Assembly (NCBI RefSeq): GCF_024166365.1
Contig: NC_064838.1
Coordinates: 2,621,501 to 2,685,500 of the forward strand
Origin: Elephas maximus indicus
Taxonomy: Eukaryota; Chordata; Mammalia; Proboscidea; Elephantidae
Length of the DNA stretch: 64,000 nucleotides
Direction: 5' to 3'
The notes beneath the pieces are model-generated. The model saw only the letters and a program-made list of their open reading frames with translations, had not been told where the DNA came from and did no database searches. The position numbers and the translations under genes were made by a program. Each line of letters opens with the position of its first letter. Position 1 is the first letter of the stretch. Shown here in pieces: positions 47,061 to 56,943 of this stretch.

Positions 47061-47359
47061 CTGCACCACCTTTTATCTTAAAAGAGATTAAAAAAAAAAA
47101 GAGAGAGAGAGAGAAAGAAGCAGAGTGTTGGGGACCTCATACCACCAAGAAAGCAGCGCTGGGAGCAGAGCACGTCATTTGGACCCAGGGTCCTTGCTCG
47201 GAGAAGCTCCTAGTCAGGGGGAAGATTGACAAGAGGGCCTTGAGCCGACACTCTGAATTTGGACTTGTAGCCTACTAGACAGTGAGAGAATAAATTTCTG
47301 TTTGTCAAAGCCACCCACTTATGGTATTTCTGTTATAGCAGCACTAGATGACTAAGACA

Positions 47360-47488
47360 TGTGTAAAAATAAATTAGTATAGCTTGCTTAGGAAAATGCC
47401 TTGCTGGGGGAGGGTGCAGTTGGCAAATAAACATAGAAACCATGCATCGCTTGTGTAAAAATACAGTTTTTATTTTTCTGTATTCCCT
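47360..47488. other. Unassigned sequence
   Basis: A short gap between the nest and the A/T tract; nothing recognised. Confidence 0.35.
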
Positions 47489-47547
47489 ATAACGGTAAAA
47501 AAAAAAAAAAAAAAAAATTTTTTTTTTTTTTTTTTTAAATAACGGTA
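47489..47547. repeat. (A)21(T)19 palindrome with 9-bp flanking repeats
   Basis: A run of 21 A (47497-47517) is followed at once by 19 T (47518-47536). The flanks 'ataacggta' at 47489-47497 and 47539-47547 are identical. The tract can form a hairpin on either strand. Confidence 0.95.
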
Positions 47548-47551
47548 TGTC

Positions 47552-47944
47552 CTGGCAATCCTTCTGATCAATACATTGTTGTGTTTCTTATATGGAAAAC
47601 ACAGTCCACTTAACCTGCCCCTGCCTGTGGGCAATTAGCTGGTCTCTTGTCTTTGCTTCCCCAGAGTCCTGCAGGAAATACCCTTATATTTACTCTGAGA
47701 ACAAGTGACCAAGGACATCTGTAGCATAAATTGCTAGATGTGGATGTTTGAGACAAAGGAGATGTGCATTTTTATTTCTAGTGATGCCTAATTGCCCACG
47801 CCTTAAGCAAGAATTCTCCAAAATACCTGGATTGAAGTCACAGTTCTTCCACCTACTATGGCACAGGGGCAGGCTAAGGAGTACATGGGAGAATCTGGTT
47901 CCAGTCAGATCTCCCTTAGCACCCCAGAGTCACAAATAAACACA
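47552..47944. other. Unassigned sequence
   Basis: No gene or named repeat. Confidence 0.35.
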
Positions 47945-48150
47945 AAACCAAAAAAACCAAACCTGTTGCTGTGGGTTCGATTCCAAACCTCTGTAGGACA
48001 GAGTAGAACTGCCACATAGGGTTGCCAAGTTTGTAATTCTTTACAGAAAGTGGACTGCCACATCTTTCTGTTGAGAAGTGGCTGGTGAATTTGAACTGCC
48101 AACCCTTCAGTTAGCAACCAAGTGCTTAACCACTGTGCCATCAGGGTCCT
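47945..48150 (-). mobile_element. AfroSINE, diverged, with extra middle segment
   Basis: An antisense copy; tail 'ctgttgctgtgggttcgatt' at left, head 'ctgtgccatcagggtcctt' at right. A middle piece ('tctttacagaaagtggactg') matches the longer variant. Confidence 0.9.
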
Positions 48151-48239
48151 TCACAAGGTCATGGTGAAACTAGGGAGTGTATTTTGCAAATATAACTTCA
48201 AGCTACTCCCTACCCCTTCTTCCCACCTCCTTGCTCCTG

Positions 48240-48405
48240 TAGTGAAGAAGTCCAGCGGTGACCACAGGCAAGTCGTTTAAGCTCCGAAGCCTGAATTCCC
48301 CCTCTACAAGGTGAGGAGACTGATACCTCACTGGGTTGCTTTGAGAATAAATGGAAGAGAGTGTGCCTAGTGCAGTACTCAAGACCCTCACTTAGGAGTT
48401 GCTCC
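48240..48405 (+). mobile_element. MIR element
   Basis: 'accacaggcaagtcgtttaa', 'ctctacaaggtgaggag' and 'cactgggttgctttgagaat' follow the MIR core in order. An ancient tRNA-derived SINE shared by all mammals. Confidence 0.85.
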
Positions 48406-48599
48406 AAACTGCCATTCCTTTTTCCTTCACAATTCCAACTTCCACTGCAGTTACTCTACCTCTATCTCCAGTTCTTAGTCAGTCATTTTAATTTCCAGAT
48501 CTGTTTTGACTCTGTTCTTTCTATCTTGTCTTTCTGGGCCTTGTCTGGGTGGTATGACACCCTGGGAAGAGACCCCTTGGCATCCTTACTGGCTCCCCT

Positions 48600-48778
48600 G
48601 ACCTCCACTCACATCCCTTCCCCTTCTCCACCCCCACTCTCTGCCCTTCACCCCACCCCTGCCCTCTAACCCCACCCTTTCCCCTCCACCCAGTCCCTGT
48701 CCTCTACCGTGCCTCTAACCCTTCCCCTCCATCCCACCCACTGTCCTCTCCCCTCCCCCCATCATTTATCCCCTCTGC
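48600..48778. repeat. C/T-rich low-complexity tract
   Basis: Degenerate CCCCTCCA / CCCACC units on the plus strand with very few purines. Confidence 0.9.
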
Positions 48779-49929
48779 AAGCAGCTGGATCAAAGGCCTC
48801 AATATCGTTCTTAGAAATGCCAGTCACACGGAGTAAGAAGTCTTACTCTTGGGCTTCCAACAGGAAAGATCCGGGCACATTGCAAAGAATAAATGGCAAA
48901 CACAGACTCCTCATTGTCCTCACCTTCGGTTACATACTCAGCTCGTGGTGGAGCCAGCAGTCAGGCCCTGGAGACCAGGCTGCTGACTACCAGCCTGTAA
49001 CCTCTGCACCATCACCTGAGCTCCTCCCCTTTCATCCTGGGGGCAGCAGGTGTGGAGGTCTAACCTGTTTGTTTTCAGCTCACATACCAGGTAGATGGTG
49101 TTTCTGACCCTCCAGTCTGTTCCCTTAGACTTCCTGTCAGATGTCTTTTCTGGAACCTGATATCCTGGCTGCCTCTCCAGGTAAGCCAGCTAAGGCTCAG
49201 GTATCCCAGCCAGGCTGTGTTCTTTCCAGAGAACACAATTGCATTTTAGCTGGGAGCCTTTGATGCCTTAACTCAAAGCATGATTGATGGTGGGGATTTC
49301 AGCAGACAGGCCAGCAGATGGAGGTGATAGTTGGGTACAGGAGCCCTTTCAGGTGGCCCTTGCTTCAAAGGACTTGACTGTTGAGCAGCACTCACGCTGT
49401 CCCTGGGGCCAGCTTCTACCATGTAGAGCAAGCCTGCTGCTGTTCCCCGTGTGACTCATCCCTCCCCACCACCAGGTCTCCAGTCTCCTGCCCTTTCTCC
49501 CTCAGGTACAAAACTGCTTGGGGAGCACTTCCCTCATCACACCTGCCTGTGCTCTCTCATTCAGCTCCTGGTGGGCCAGGGAACAGGCAGCTACTTCTGC
49601 TGAACAGTTACAGGTACAACCACCTCCCAGGAGATATCTCCAAGTGCCCCTGAAAAAAATCCTTCTGAATGGCCCACTCCAGGGACTGACTCTTCCTTAG
49701 TGCTACCAGCACCTGCAAAGGGCTCTCAGTCATTTATACACTGGTGTGAACAAGTACACACTGCCACCTCACTCAGACAGACGGGTATGTTCAGGGCAGA
49801 CACAGTTCCATGGGGCAGGGAGGATCCCAGGACATTTCCAGGAGAACAGGTCTGGGTGGGGCGTGGCACTCAGGGCTCAGATTTTCCAGGGAAACATCTG
49901 GAAGTGATGAACCCTTAGACCCATTGATA
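48779..49929. other. Repeat-poor unassigned sequence
   Basis: More GC-rich than most of the window and without any repeat I recognise. Several overlapping open frames of 60-130 codons exist, but none has a recognisable domain, and I see no convincing splice-site pattern that would make an exon. Confidence 0.4.
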
Positions 49930-50187
49930 CCCACTGCTGTTCAAGCAGATTCTGACTCATAGCAAGAGTGGAACTGCCCCATAGGGTTTCCAAGGAGCAC
50001 CTGGTTGATTCAAACTGCCAACCTTTTGGTTAGCCTGAGTTCTTAACCACTGCACCACCAGGGCTCCATAGGGACTCTGTAGGCAGAGTAGAACTACCCC
50101 ATAGGGTTTCCAAGGAGCAGCTGGTGGATTTAAACTGCCGACCTTTTGGTTAGCAGCCGTAGCTCTCAACCACTGTGCCAGCAGGGA
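49930..50187 (-). mobile_element. AfroSINE dimer
   Basis: On the minus strand a head-and-body unit lacking its tail (50187-50070) is followed directly by a full unit with tail (50069-49930). 'gggtttccaaggagcacctg' and 'gggtttccaaggagcagctg' mark the two copies. Confidence 0.93.
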
Positions 50188-51165
50188 TAAATCCTTGGCG
50201 GAGGAAAGGGAGGGACAGACAGGGATTCCACAGTAAGACTCTACTTTTTCTAACCCTTAGTTTTGCCTGGGACCTGCAAATCTGTCTTTCCAGAGGTGTT
50301 GAATCAGCAGAAGTGACACCCACTTCCATTTATTTTTATGCATCCCCCCTCCCCCCGCCCCATCTACCCAGTGGCAGTCTGACGTCCAGGGAGTCCATCT
50401 TCTGGTTCTTTGTAAGTCTGTGTGAGGCTGCAGGGGTTGAGTGTTCTGTCCTGCCTTGGACCAGTCTTGACCACTCATGGACCTTTCTCCCAAATCTCTA
50501 CCCTAGTCTACTGCCTAACAAAAATCTATAAATCATTTCAATTTAACAGCTAATACCCATTGGTTCATTTTGATGGGAGGCAGCTCTCCATGGATCTCGA
50601 ATTTCTGTACTTCTTGTGAGAAGAGGCACTGACTGCCTTTTGTGCCAGACTGTCTTTTCAAGGATGTTTGTACAGAAAATACCCTTGGAAGATAGAGTAA
50701 AGGGCAGACATTCTTGCTCCTATTATAAAAGATTCAGGTTCTTAAAGCCTCTCCTGCAATTCAGTCCACTGTGTTTCCTGGCCCTCTTCACATCACCCAG
50801 TGGGAACTGGGACCCAGGAAACTCAGCTTAAGAAAATGCTGTTACTTTAGCCACTGCTATTGCTGTAATAAAGACATCACGTCTGACAGGTGTCTTGTGT
50901 CCTCTGTCAGCATCCATGAAGCTGTAGCAAGTAACTTGTTAGCTGTAAGGAGGGTAAAAACTCAGACCCTTCACAGTTCTTGGCACCTTTAGGGTAAGCA
51001 CTGTCCTTCCTTGGGCTTCCTTTAAAATGTAAGCATGTCCGGGAAGGGTGCCTCATTCAGTCTGTGATGCCATGGTGCAAGTGTGTGTATCTTTCTCCTG
51101 AGAGGACTAGGCGAGCAGGAGATGGTGAATGTCTGTCTAGGGAAAGGGTCAGGAGTTCTAGAAGG
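50188..51165. other. Unassigned sequence
   Basis: No recognised repeat; an open frame at 50175-50531 (118 codons) lacks any known domain. Confidence 0.4.
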
Positions 51166-51346
51166 GGGAGTGCCTGGGTGGTGCTAGTGGGTTAAAGTTC
51201 TCAGCTGCTAACAAAAAGGTTGGAGGTTCAAGTCCAACCAGAGGTGCCTCAGAAGAAAGGTTTTGTGACCTACTTCTGAAAAATCAGTCACTGAAAACCC
51301 TATGGCGCACAGTTCTCCTCTGACACAAGGGGTCGCCATGAGCTGG
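51166..51346 (+). mobile_element. AfroSINE, second subfamily, diverged
   Basis: A sense copy of the subfamily at 23651 and 32795: 'gagtgcctgggtggtgctag', 'gtgacctacttctgaaaaat' and 'ggggtcgccatgagctgg'. Confidence 0.87.
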
Positions 51347-51867
51347 AGGATATAGGCTTAAGGTCACCAAGGAGACAAACTCTGCTTCACAATTTTGCCA
51401 AAGGTCAGCCCTGCCAAGGTCAGTAAACTCTACACAGTAGGCCCTTAACAAAAACAAAAATGTGAGAACTTGAGGATTGCAGACAGACTAGCTGCATGGG
51501 CACCAACTGGTGAGACAAGATGGGTCATGGGAATACTTTGTCTTTCCCAAGATGTCAGAAATGAACTTGCAAAGGGACTGGGGTCCTGGCCTGACTAGGA
51601 GGTTAACTGTTCCATCAAAAATTACAGACCAAGAATCTCTCAGTGTGTCCTACTAAAACAAAAGCTCACTTTTTATAACTTCCTGTGGGTAAAGCTGTAC
51701 CCCTTGATAACCTCCCTTCCCTTTGATCAGCGGTCTTTCAAGCCCTGCCTTTGTGGAAGGCACTGATGACTCCACCTAGAGATACCACCCAGTCCTGATA
51801 GGAACAAACTTGCAGTTACTTTGCCTGCCCCAGGGTTTTCTCTTTGCCTGGGCTCTTTCTCTTCTTT
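51347..51867. other. Unassigned sequence
   Basis: No gene or named repeat. Confidence 0.35.
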
Positions 51868-52130
51868 TCAATTTAATTTAATTAATTAATTTTGTTGTTA
51901 TTGTTGAGAATATACGTAGCAAAACATACACCAATTAAACAGTTTCTACACATACAATTCAGTGACATTGATTACATTCTTCAAGTTGTACAACCATTCT
52001 CACCCTCCTTTCTGAGTTGTTTCTCCCCCATTAACATAAACTTGCTGTCCCCTAAGATTTCCATCTGATCTTTCCATTTGCTGGTGTCAGTTTGATCCCA
52101 TGAAGATAGTTCTTAAACAAGCGCTGTAAA
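51868..52130 (-). mobile_element. L1 3' end fragment, antisense
   Basis: 'gttgagaatatacgtagcaa' and 'ttcaagttgtacaaccattc' fit the antisense 3' end of a mammalian L1 of intermediate age. Truncated. Confidence 0.65.
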
Positions 52131-52321
52131 AATGTCCTGGTGGAGGCATCTAATCTCTCTAACTTCAGAAGGGAGAAGGAGAATCAATATCAACAGCCCA
52201 AGGCCAATTCCTACGAGGCAGGGGTCAGACATGCTTCCTCTCTCGGCCATACTTATGGACTCTGACACCAGCCATCCCTCCCACAGCACTCTCTACTTCT
52301 CTGCGGAGTTTTGTAATTGAA

Positions 52322-52985
52322 TGCAATGGCCAAACAGAACTCACAGACAATACTCACGTTTACAGGGTTTATTAGGGAAAAAACAGTTACAGTTCAGGTT
52401 TAGGAACACTCAGGAGACAGTTCTTGCATCAGGACAGCTTCTTCTCAGCCGTGGCGCAGGCAGACCTCTCTCTGGCCCTTGGCCTGGCCTCTGCAGTGCT
52501 CAGGTAAGTGTTACAAAGCTCTTTTAGCTCTGCCAGTAAGTTCTCAGTAAGCCTCAGCCTGAAGGCACTCAGCCCTAGCTCTGTGAATTGGCAAACCTAG
52601 CTCCACCAAGCGCCTGGAGGCACCCTACTCTGCTAGCTAGCCTCCTGCCAGAGGCACTCAGCTTTCTCACTCCATGGGCCGGGAAGCCCACTGTACTGTC
52701 TCCTGGTTCTGCTGCCGCCTTTTTCTGCCAATGCATCTCGCCGTCTCCCGTGTTACAGCTCTCCCTCTCTGTCCTGGTTCTGCTGCCACTCCTGTCTTCT
52801 CTGTCTTCCTTGTTACAGCTCCTCTCTCTCTCTCCCCCATGTCTCCCTTTAAAACTAGTGAGATGGCAAAACTGACCAATCGCCTTGGTGGGCTACAAGC
52901 ACCGTATTTTCATAGTCCTACCTAGTCTTTTGGTGGGAGTTACAAAGACTGGTTAGAAGGGTCATATTAAGTAATTCACTGCACC
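52322..52985 (-). mobile_element. ERV LTR, antisense, unnamed family
   Basis: 'cgtttacagggtttattagg' near the left places an antisense polyadenylation signal where an LTR would have it. The interior has repeated 'tcctggttctgctgcc' modules. No internal viral region is recognised, and the ends are approximate. Confidence 0.45.
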
Positions 52986-53562
52986 ACATTCAAGCACAAT
53001 GCTCAAGGCACACGTTTTTTACTAATTGAACTAAACTGTTGTTTGGTTTTAAGAAGACTTAAGGAGATATTTTGGGTTTAAGGTTTAAAGATCATCTCAG
53101 GGCAATAGTTTTGGGGTTCGTTTAGCCTCCACAGCTCCAGAAAATCTGGAGTCCATGAGAATTTGAACGTCTGTTCTGCATTTTTTCTGTTGATCAGGAT
53201 TCTTCCATAGAAGCTTTGATTAAAATGTTCAGTAATGGTAGCTGGGCACCATCCGGTTCTTCTGGTTTCATGGCAAAGGACACAGTTGTTCATGGAGGAA
53301 ATTAGCCACACATTCCATTTCCTCTTCCTATTCCTGACTCTCCTTCTTCTTCTGTTGCTCCAGTCAGCCTTGGCCCTGTTGCCATGTCCTGCCTGTGCCA
53401 GGCTATGACCCCTCCCTAGCCTGGTGGCTGGGGTCCGGTGCTCCTGATATGATCAGCCATCTCCAAACTTTCCAGACTGGAGACCCCAATCAATAAAAAT
53501 ATTTGTTTGTATACCATGAGGTATACGTGTGTGTGTTATAAAATCTATACTATGGTCTATCT
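52986..53562. other. Unassigned sequence
   Basis: No gene or named repeat. Confidence 0.35.
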
Positions 53563-53597
53563 TGAGTCGGAATTGACTCGACAGCACTGGGTTTTGG
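53563..53597 (+). mobile_element. AfroSINE tail-only fragment
   Basis: 'tgagtcggaattgactcgac' and 'agcactgggttttgggg', without head or body. Confidence 0.8.
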
Positions 53598-53644
53598 GGT
53601 ATCTATATATTAAATATGGATAAGGATTAAAGTTTTATCTCTCT

Positions 53645-54296
53645 TTTAAAAAATTTATTGTGGTTTTATATATATATATACATACATATATATATAAAGC
53701 ATTTGCCATTTTAACCGTTTTTAAGTGTATAAGTCAGTGACATTAGTTATATTCACCATATCGTGCAACCAACACCACTATCCATTTCCAGGTGCTTTTC
53801 ATCACCCCAAATAGAAACTTGGTCCCCCTGAAGTAATAAGCCCCCTTTTTCCTCTCCCCCAGCCCCTGGTAACTTATAATCCTTTGCCTAGTCTAAAAAT
53901 TTTATTTAAGTGGCTTCACACAATATTTGCCCTTTTGTGTCTGACTTATTTCACTCAGCATAGTCTTTTCAAGGCTCATCCGTGTTGTGGCATGTAGCAG
54001 GACTTCATTTTCTTTTAGGGCTGAATAATGTTCCACTGTATGTGTGTACCACATTTTGTCTATCCACTAATCTGGTCAATACTTGAGTTGTTTCCACCTT
54101 TTGGCTATTGTGAAGAGTGCTGCAGTGAACACTGCTGTACAGGTATACACTTGAGTCCCTGATCTCGGTTCTTCAGAAATACCTAGGAATGAAATTGCTG
54201 GGTCACATGGTAATTCTAGGTTTAACTTTTTGAGGAACAGCCGAACCATTTTCTGCAGTGGCTGCCCCATTTTACGTTTTCACCAGCAATGCATGG
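53645..54296 (-). mobile_element. Old L1 (L1M-type) 3' end, antisense
   Basis: 'gccattttaaccgtttttaa', 'tgtctgacttatttcactca' and 'ttgctgggtcacatggtaat' are the antisense 3'UTR and last ORF2 codons of an old L1. A TA microsatellite sits at 53670-53697. Confidence 0.85.
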
Positions 54297-54651
54297 AAAC
54301 TCTTATTTTTTGATAGAAAGAAATATAAACAGCACTTCTAGTTATTTCTTCCTGTCCCCAATAGATGGTCCCAGTGGTACCCACTTGCTTGACTGATCCT
54401 AAGGAAAGGACTTTTAAATCCACTTAGTTGAGCAGTACCTGTTTGAACAGCTTGCCTAGTCTCTACCATTTGTGCCAACTCAGTGTATGTGACCTCTGCC
54501 AGCCCTTTGCCTGGGATCGGTGTTCTCCTGATAAGCCCTGCACCCTGCTTCGTTACCCGAGCCCTGGCCTGCCCTGGTGGCTAGGCTTCATCACTAAGAC
54601 ATGCTTCCATACAGAAACTCCTTCCTAGCATTCTTGGGAAGTATATATATT
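54297..54651. other. Unassigned sequence
   Basis: No gene or named repeat. Confidence 0.35.
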
Positions 54652-55095
54652 TGTCTTAGTTTTCTAGTACTGCTGTAACAGAAATACCACAAGTGTGTTG
54701 CTTTAAAAAGCAGAAATTTATTTTCTCACAAATTTTGGAGGTGAAAAGTCCAAATCAGGGTCTCGGCCTTGTCAATTCCTTTCTTGTAGGTAGTCCTGGG
54801 CTCCCCTGTCTCCTCCACTTGTACAGGGTGCTCACATGGTGTCTGCGTACCCTTGCTGGCCTCCCGTGTGTTCCTGCGTGTCTCTGTGACTATGCTGCTC
54901 TCTTCTGAACTCAGGACTGATCCGGTTTAGGATCCACCCTACATGGGTATGACCTCAACTGACTGATCACATTACATTAGGTTGCGTTATGGAAGGTCTT
55001 AACATTACATTAGACTAGATCACATCCACAGGTATAGGGGTAGGTTTCCAATACACATTTTGAAAGGTGGGGGGACACAATTCAATCCATAATAA
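54652..55095 (-). mobile_element. MaLR-like LTR, antisense
   Basis: From 'tgtcttagttttctagtact' through 'aatttattttctcacaaatt' to 'caattcaatccataata'. A diverged relative of the other MaLR-type copies. Confidence 0.75.
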
Positions 55096-55805
55096 TAATT
55101 CTCCCACAAAAATTAAAACATAACAATCAACATAAGGACATTTCTGGTTCAAAGGAATGCCATGGTGTCAAGTCAAAAGCAAGAGGAGGAAACCTGGACG
55201 TGCAGAATCGACATGTTTGGAACCGGAACGGTATCCTGTAGGAGAGCCCGGGTCATGATCTGGTTTGTTTGTAGCTGTTTCCATGATATAAGTTTGTGAT
55301 TCTGACCCTGTTTGATGCTAACGGTGAATCATTCTTGCAAATAAAGTATTAGTAATCTTAACCTGTCATATAAATCCTATGAGTGGTATTTCAAGAAATA
55401 ACAAGTTTTTGAAATCCTTAAATTGGCAATTTCAGCACATGGTTTTGTATAAGCCTGTTAACCTTGCCAGCAGAACCAGACATTACAGAGTTAGAATACT
55501 ACCCAATAATATTTGCTGGTGTTTTCTAGTCTTTGAATATTTTTCACAGGTTCCAGATCTTTGTAAATACTACCAAACTTAATATTTCTCTTTCAACAAA
55601 AATTTTTAGGTATCCATAATGATGAATAAAGAGTGTGAAAAATATTGGAAGTATTCTAAGAGAGCTAAAGAAAATTAATCAGCTCCTGGCCAGATATGTT
55701 TTAAATTATAGTGAACCATGAATTTGTTTTTATTTTTTTTTAAAAGAAAAGCTCTGAAACTTTTAGTACGACCCTATTACAGAAAAATAACTCATTATTA
55801 TTATA
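55096..55805. other. Unassigned sequence
   Basis: No gene or named repeat. Confidence 0.35.
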
Positions 55806-55835
55806 AACCCACCCAGTGCCGTCGAGTCGACTATA
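55806..55835 (-). mobile_element. AfroSINE tail-only fragment
   Basis: Only 'ccagtgccgtcgagtcgact' of the antisense SINE tail is present. Confidence 0.7.
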
Positions 55836-56943
55836 ATTATTATTATAGTTAGTATTACTTAAAAACACAAAAATGAAGATCATATTAAAATATAAACTAA
55901 CTTATGATTTGTGGGAATTTCTGTTAATTCCTTGGAATTCTGGGTTTTTTTTTTTTTTAACTCTCATTGTGCTTTAAGTGAACGATTACAAATCAAGTCA
56001 GTCTCTCGTACAAAAATTTATATACACTTTGCTGTATACTCCTAGTTGCCCGCCCCATAATGAGACAACACACTCCTTCCCTCCACTCTCTGTTTTCGTG
56101 TCCATGCAGCCAGCTTCTGACCCTCTCTCCCCTCCAGACAGGAGATGCCAGCATAGTCTTATGTGTCTACTTGATCCAAGAAACTCACTCTTCACCAGTA
56201 TCATCTTCTGTCCCATAGTCTAGTCAAATCCCTGTCTGAACAGTTGGTTTTGGGAATGGCTCCTGTCTTGGGCTAACAGAAGGCCTGGGGACCATGACCT
56301 CTGGGGTCCTTCTAGTCTCAGTCAGACCATTAAGTCTGGTCTTTTTACAAGAATTTGAGGTCTGCATCCTACTGCTCTCCTGCTCCCTCAGGGCTTCTCT
56401 GTTGTGTTCCCTGTCAGGGACATCATCGGTTGTAGCCAGGCACCATCTAGTTCTTCTGGTCTCAGGCTGATGTAGTCTTTGATTTATGTGGTCTTTTCTG
56501 TCTCTTGGGCTCATAATTACCTTGTGTCTTTGGTGTTCTTCATTCTCCTTTGCTCCAGGTGGGTTGAGACCAATTGATGCATCTTAGATGGCTGCTTGCT
56601 AGCATTTAAGACCCCAGAAGCCACTCTTCAAAGTGGGATGCAGAATATTTTCTTAATAGATTTTATATGCCAATTGACTTAGATGTCCCCTGAAACCATG
56701 GTACCCAAAACCCCACCTCTGTTATGCTGGCCTTCGAAGCTTTCAGTTTATTCAGGAAACTTCTTTCCTTTTGGTTTAGTCCAGTTGTGCTGACCTCTCC
56801 TGTATTGTGTGTTGTCTTTCCCTTCACCTAAAATACTTCTTATCTACTATCTAGTTAGAGAAATCCCCTCTCCCTCCCTCCTTCCCCACTCTCATAACCA
56901 TCAAAGAATATTTTCTTCTCTGTTCAAACTATTTTTTGAGTTC

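Larger units (their letters stand above)
40761..47359 (+). mobile_element. Outer MaLR-like solo LTR, split by two insertions
   Basis: LTR segments 40761-40932, 41437-41468 and 47075-47359 (plus duplicated target bases) join into one sense LTR, from 'tgtcatggattgaattgtgg' to 'ctagatgactaagaca'. A reverse LTR (40933-41431) and an antisense L1 (41469-47060) sit inside it. Its own target duplication is not clear. No viral genes. Confidence 0.9.

Noticed and set aside
48361..49107. Overlapping frames of 102 and 132 codons rich in Pro, Leu and Ser
   Set aside because: They lie over a C/T-rich low-complexity tract and a MIR; length is explained by the scarcity of stops in such sequence.
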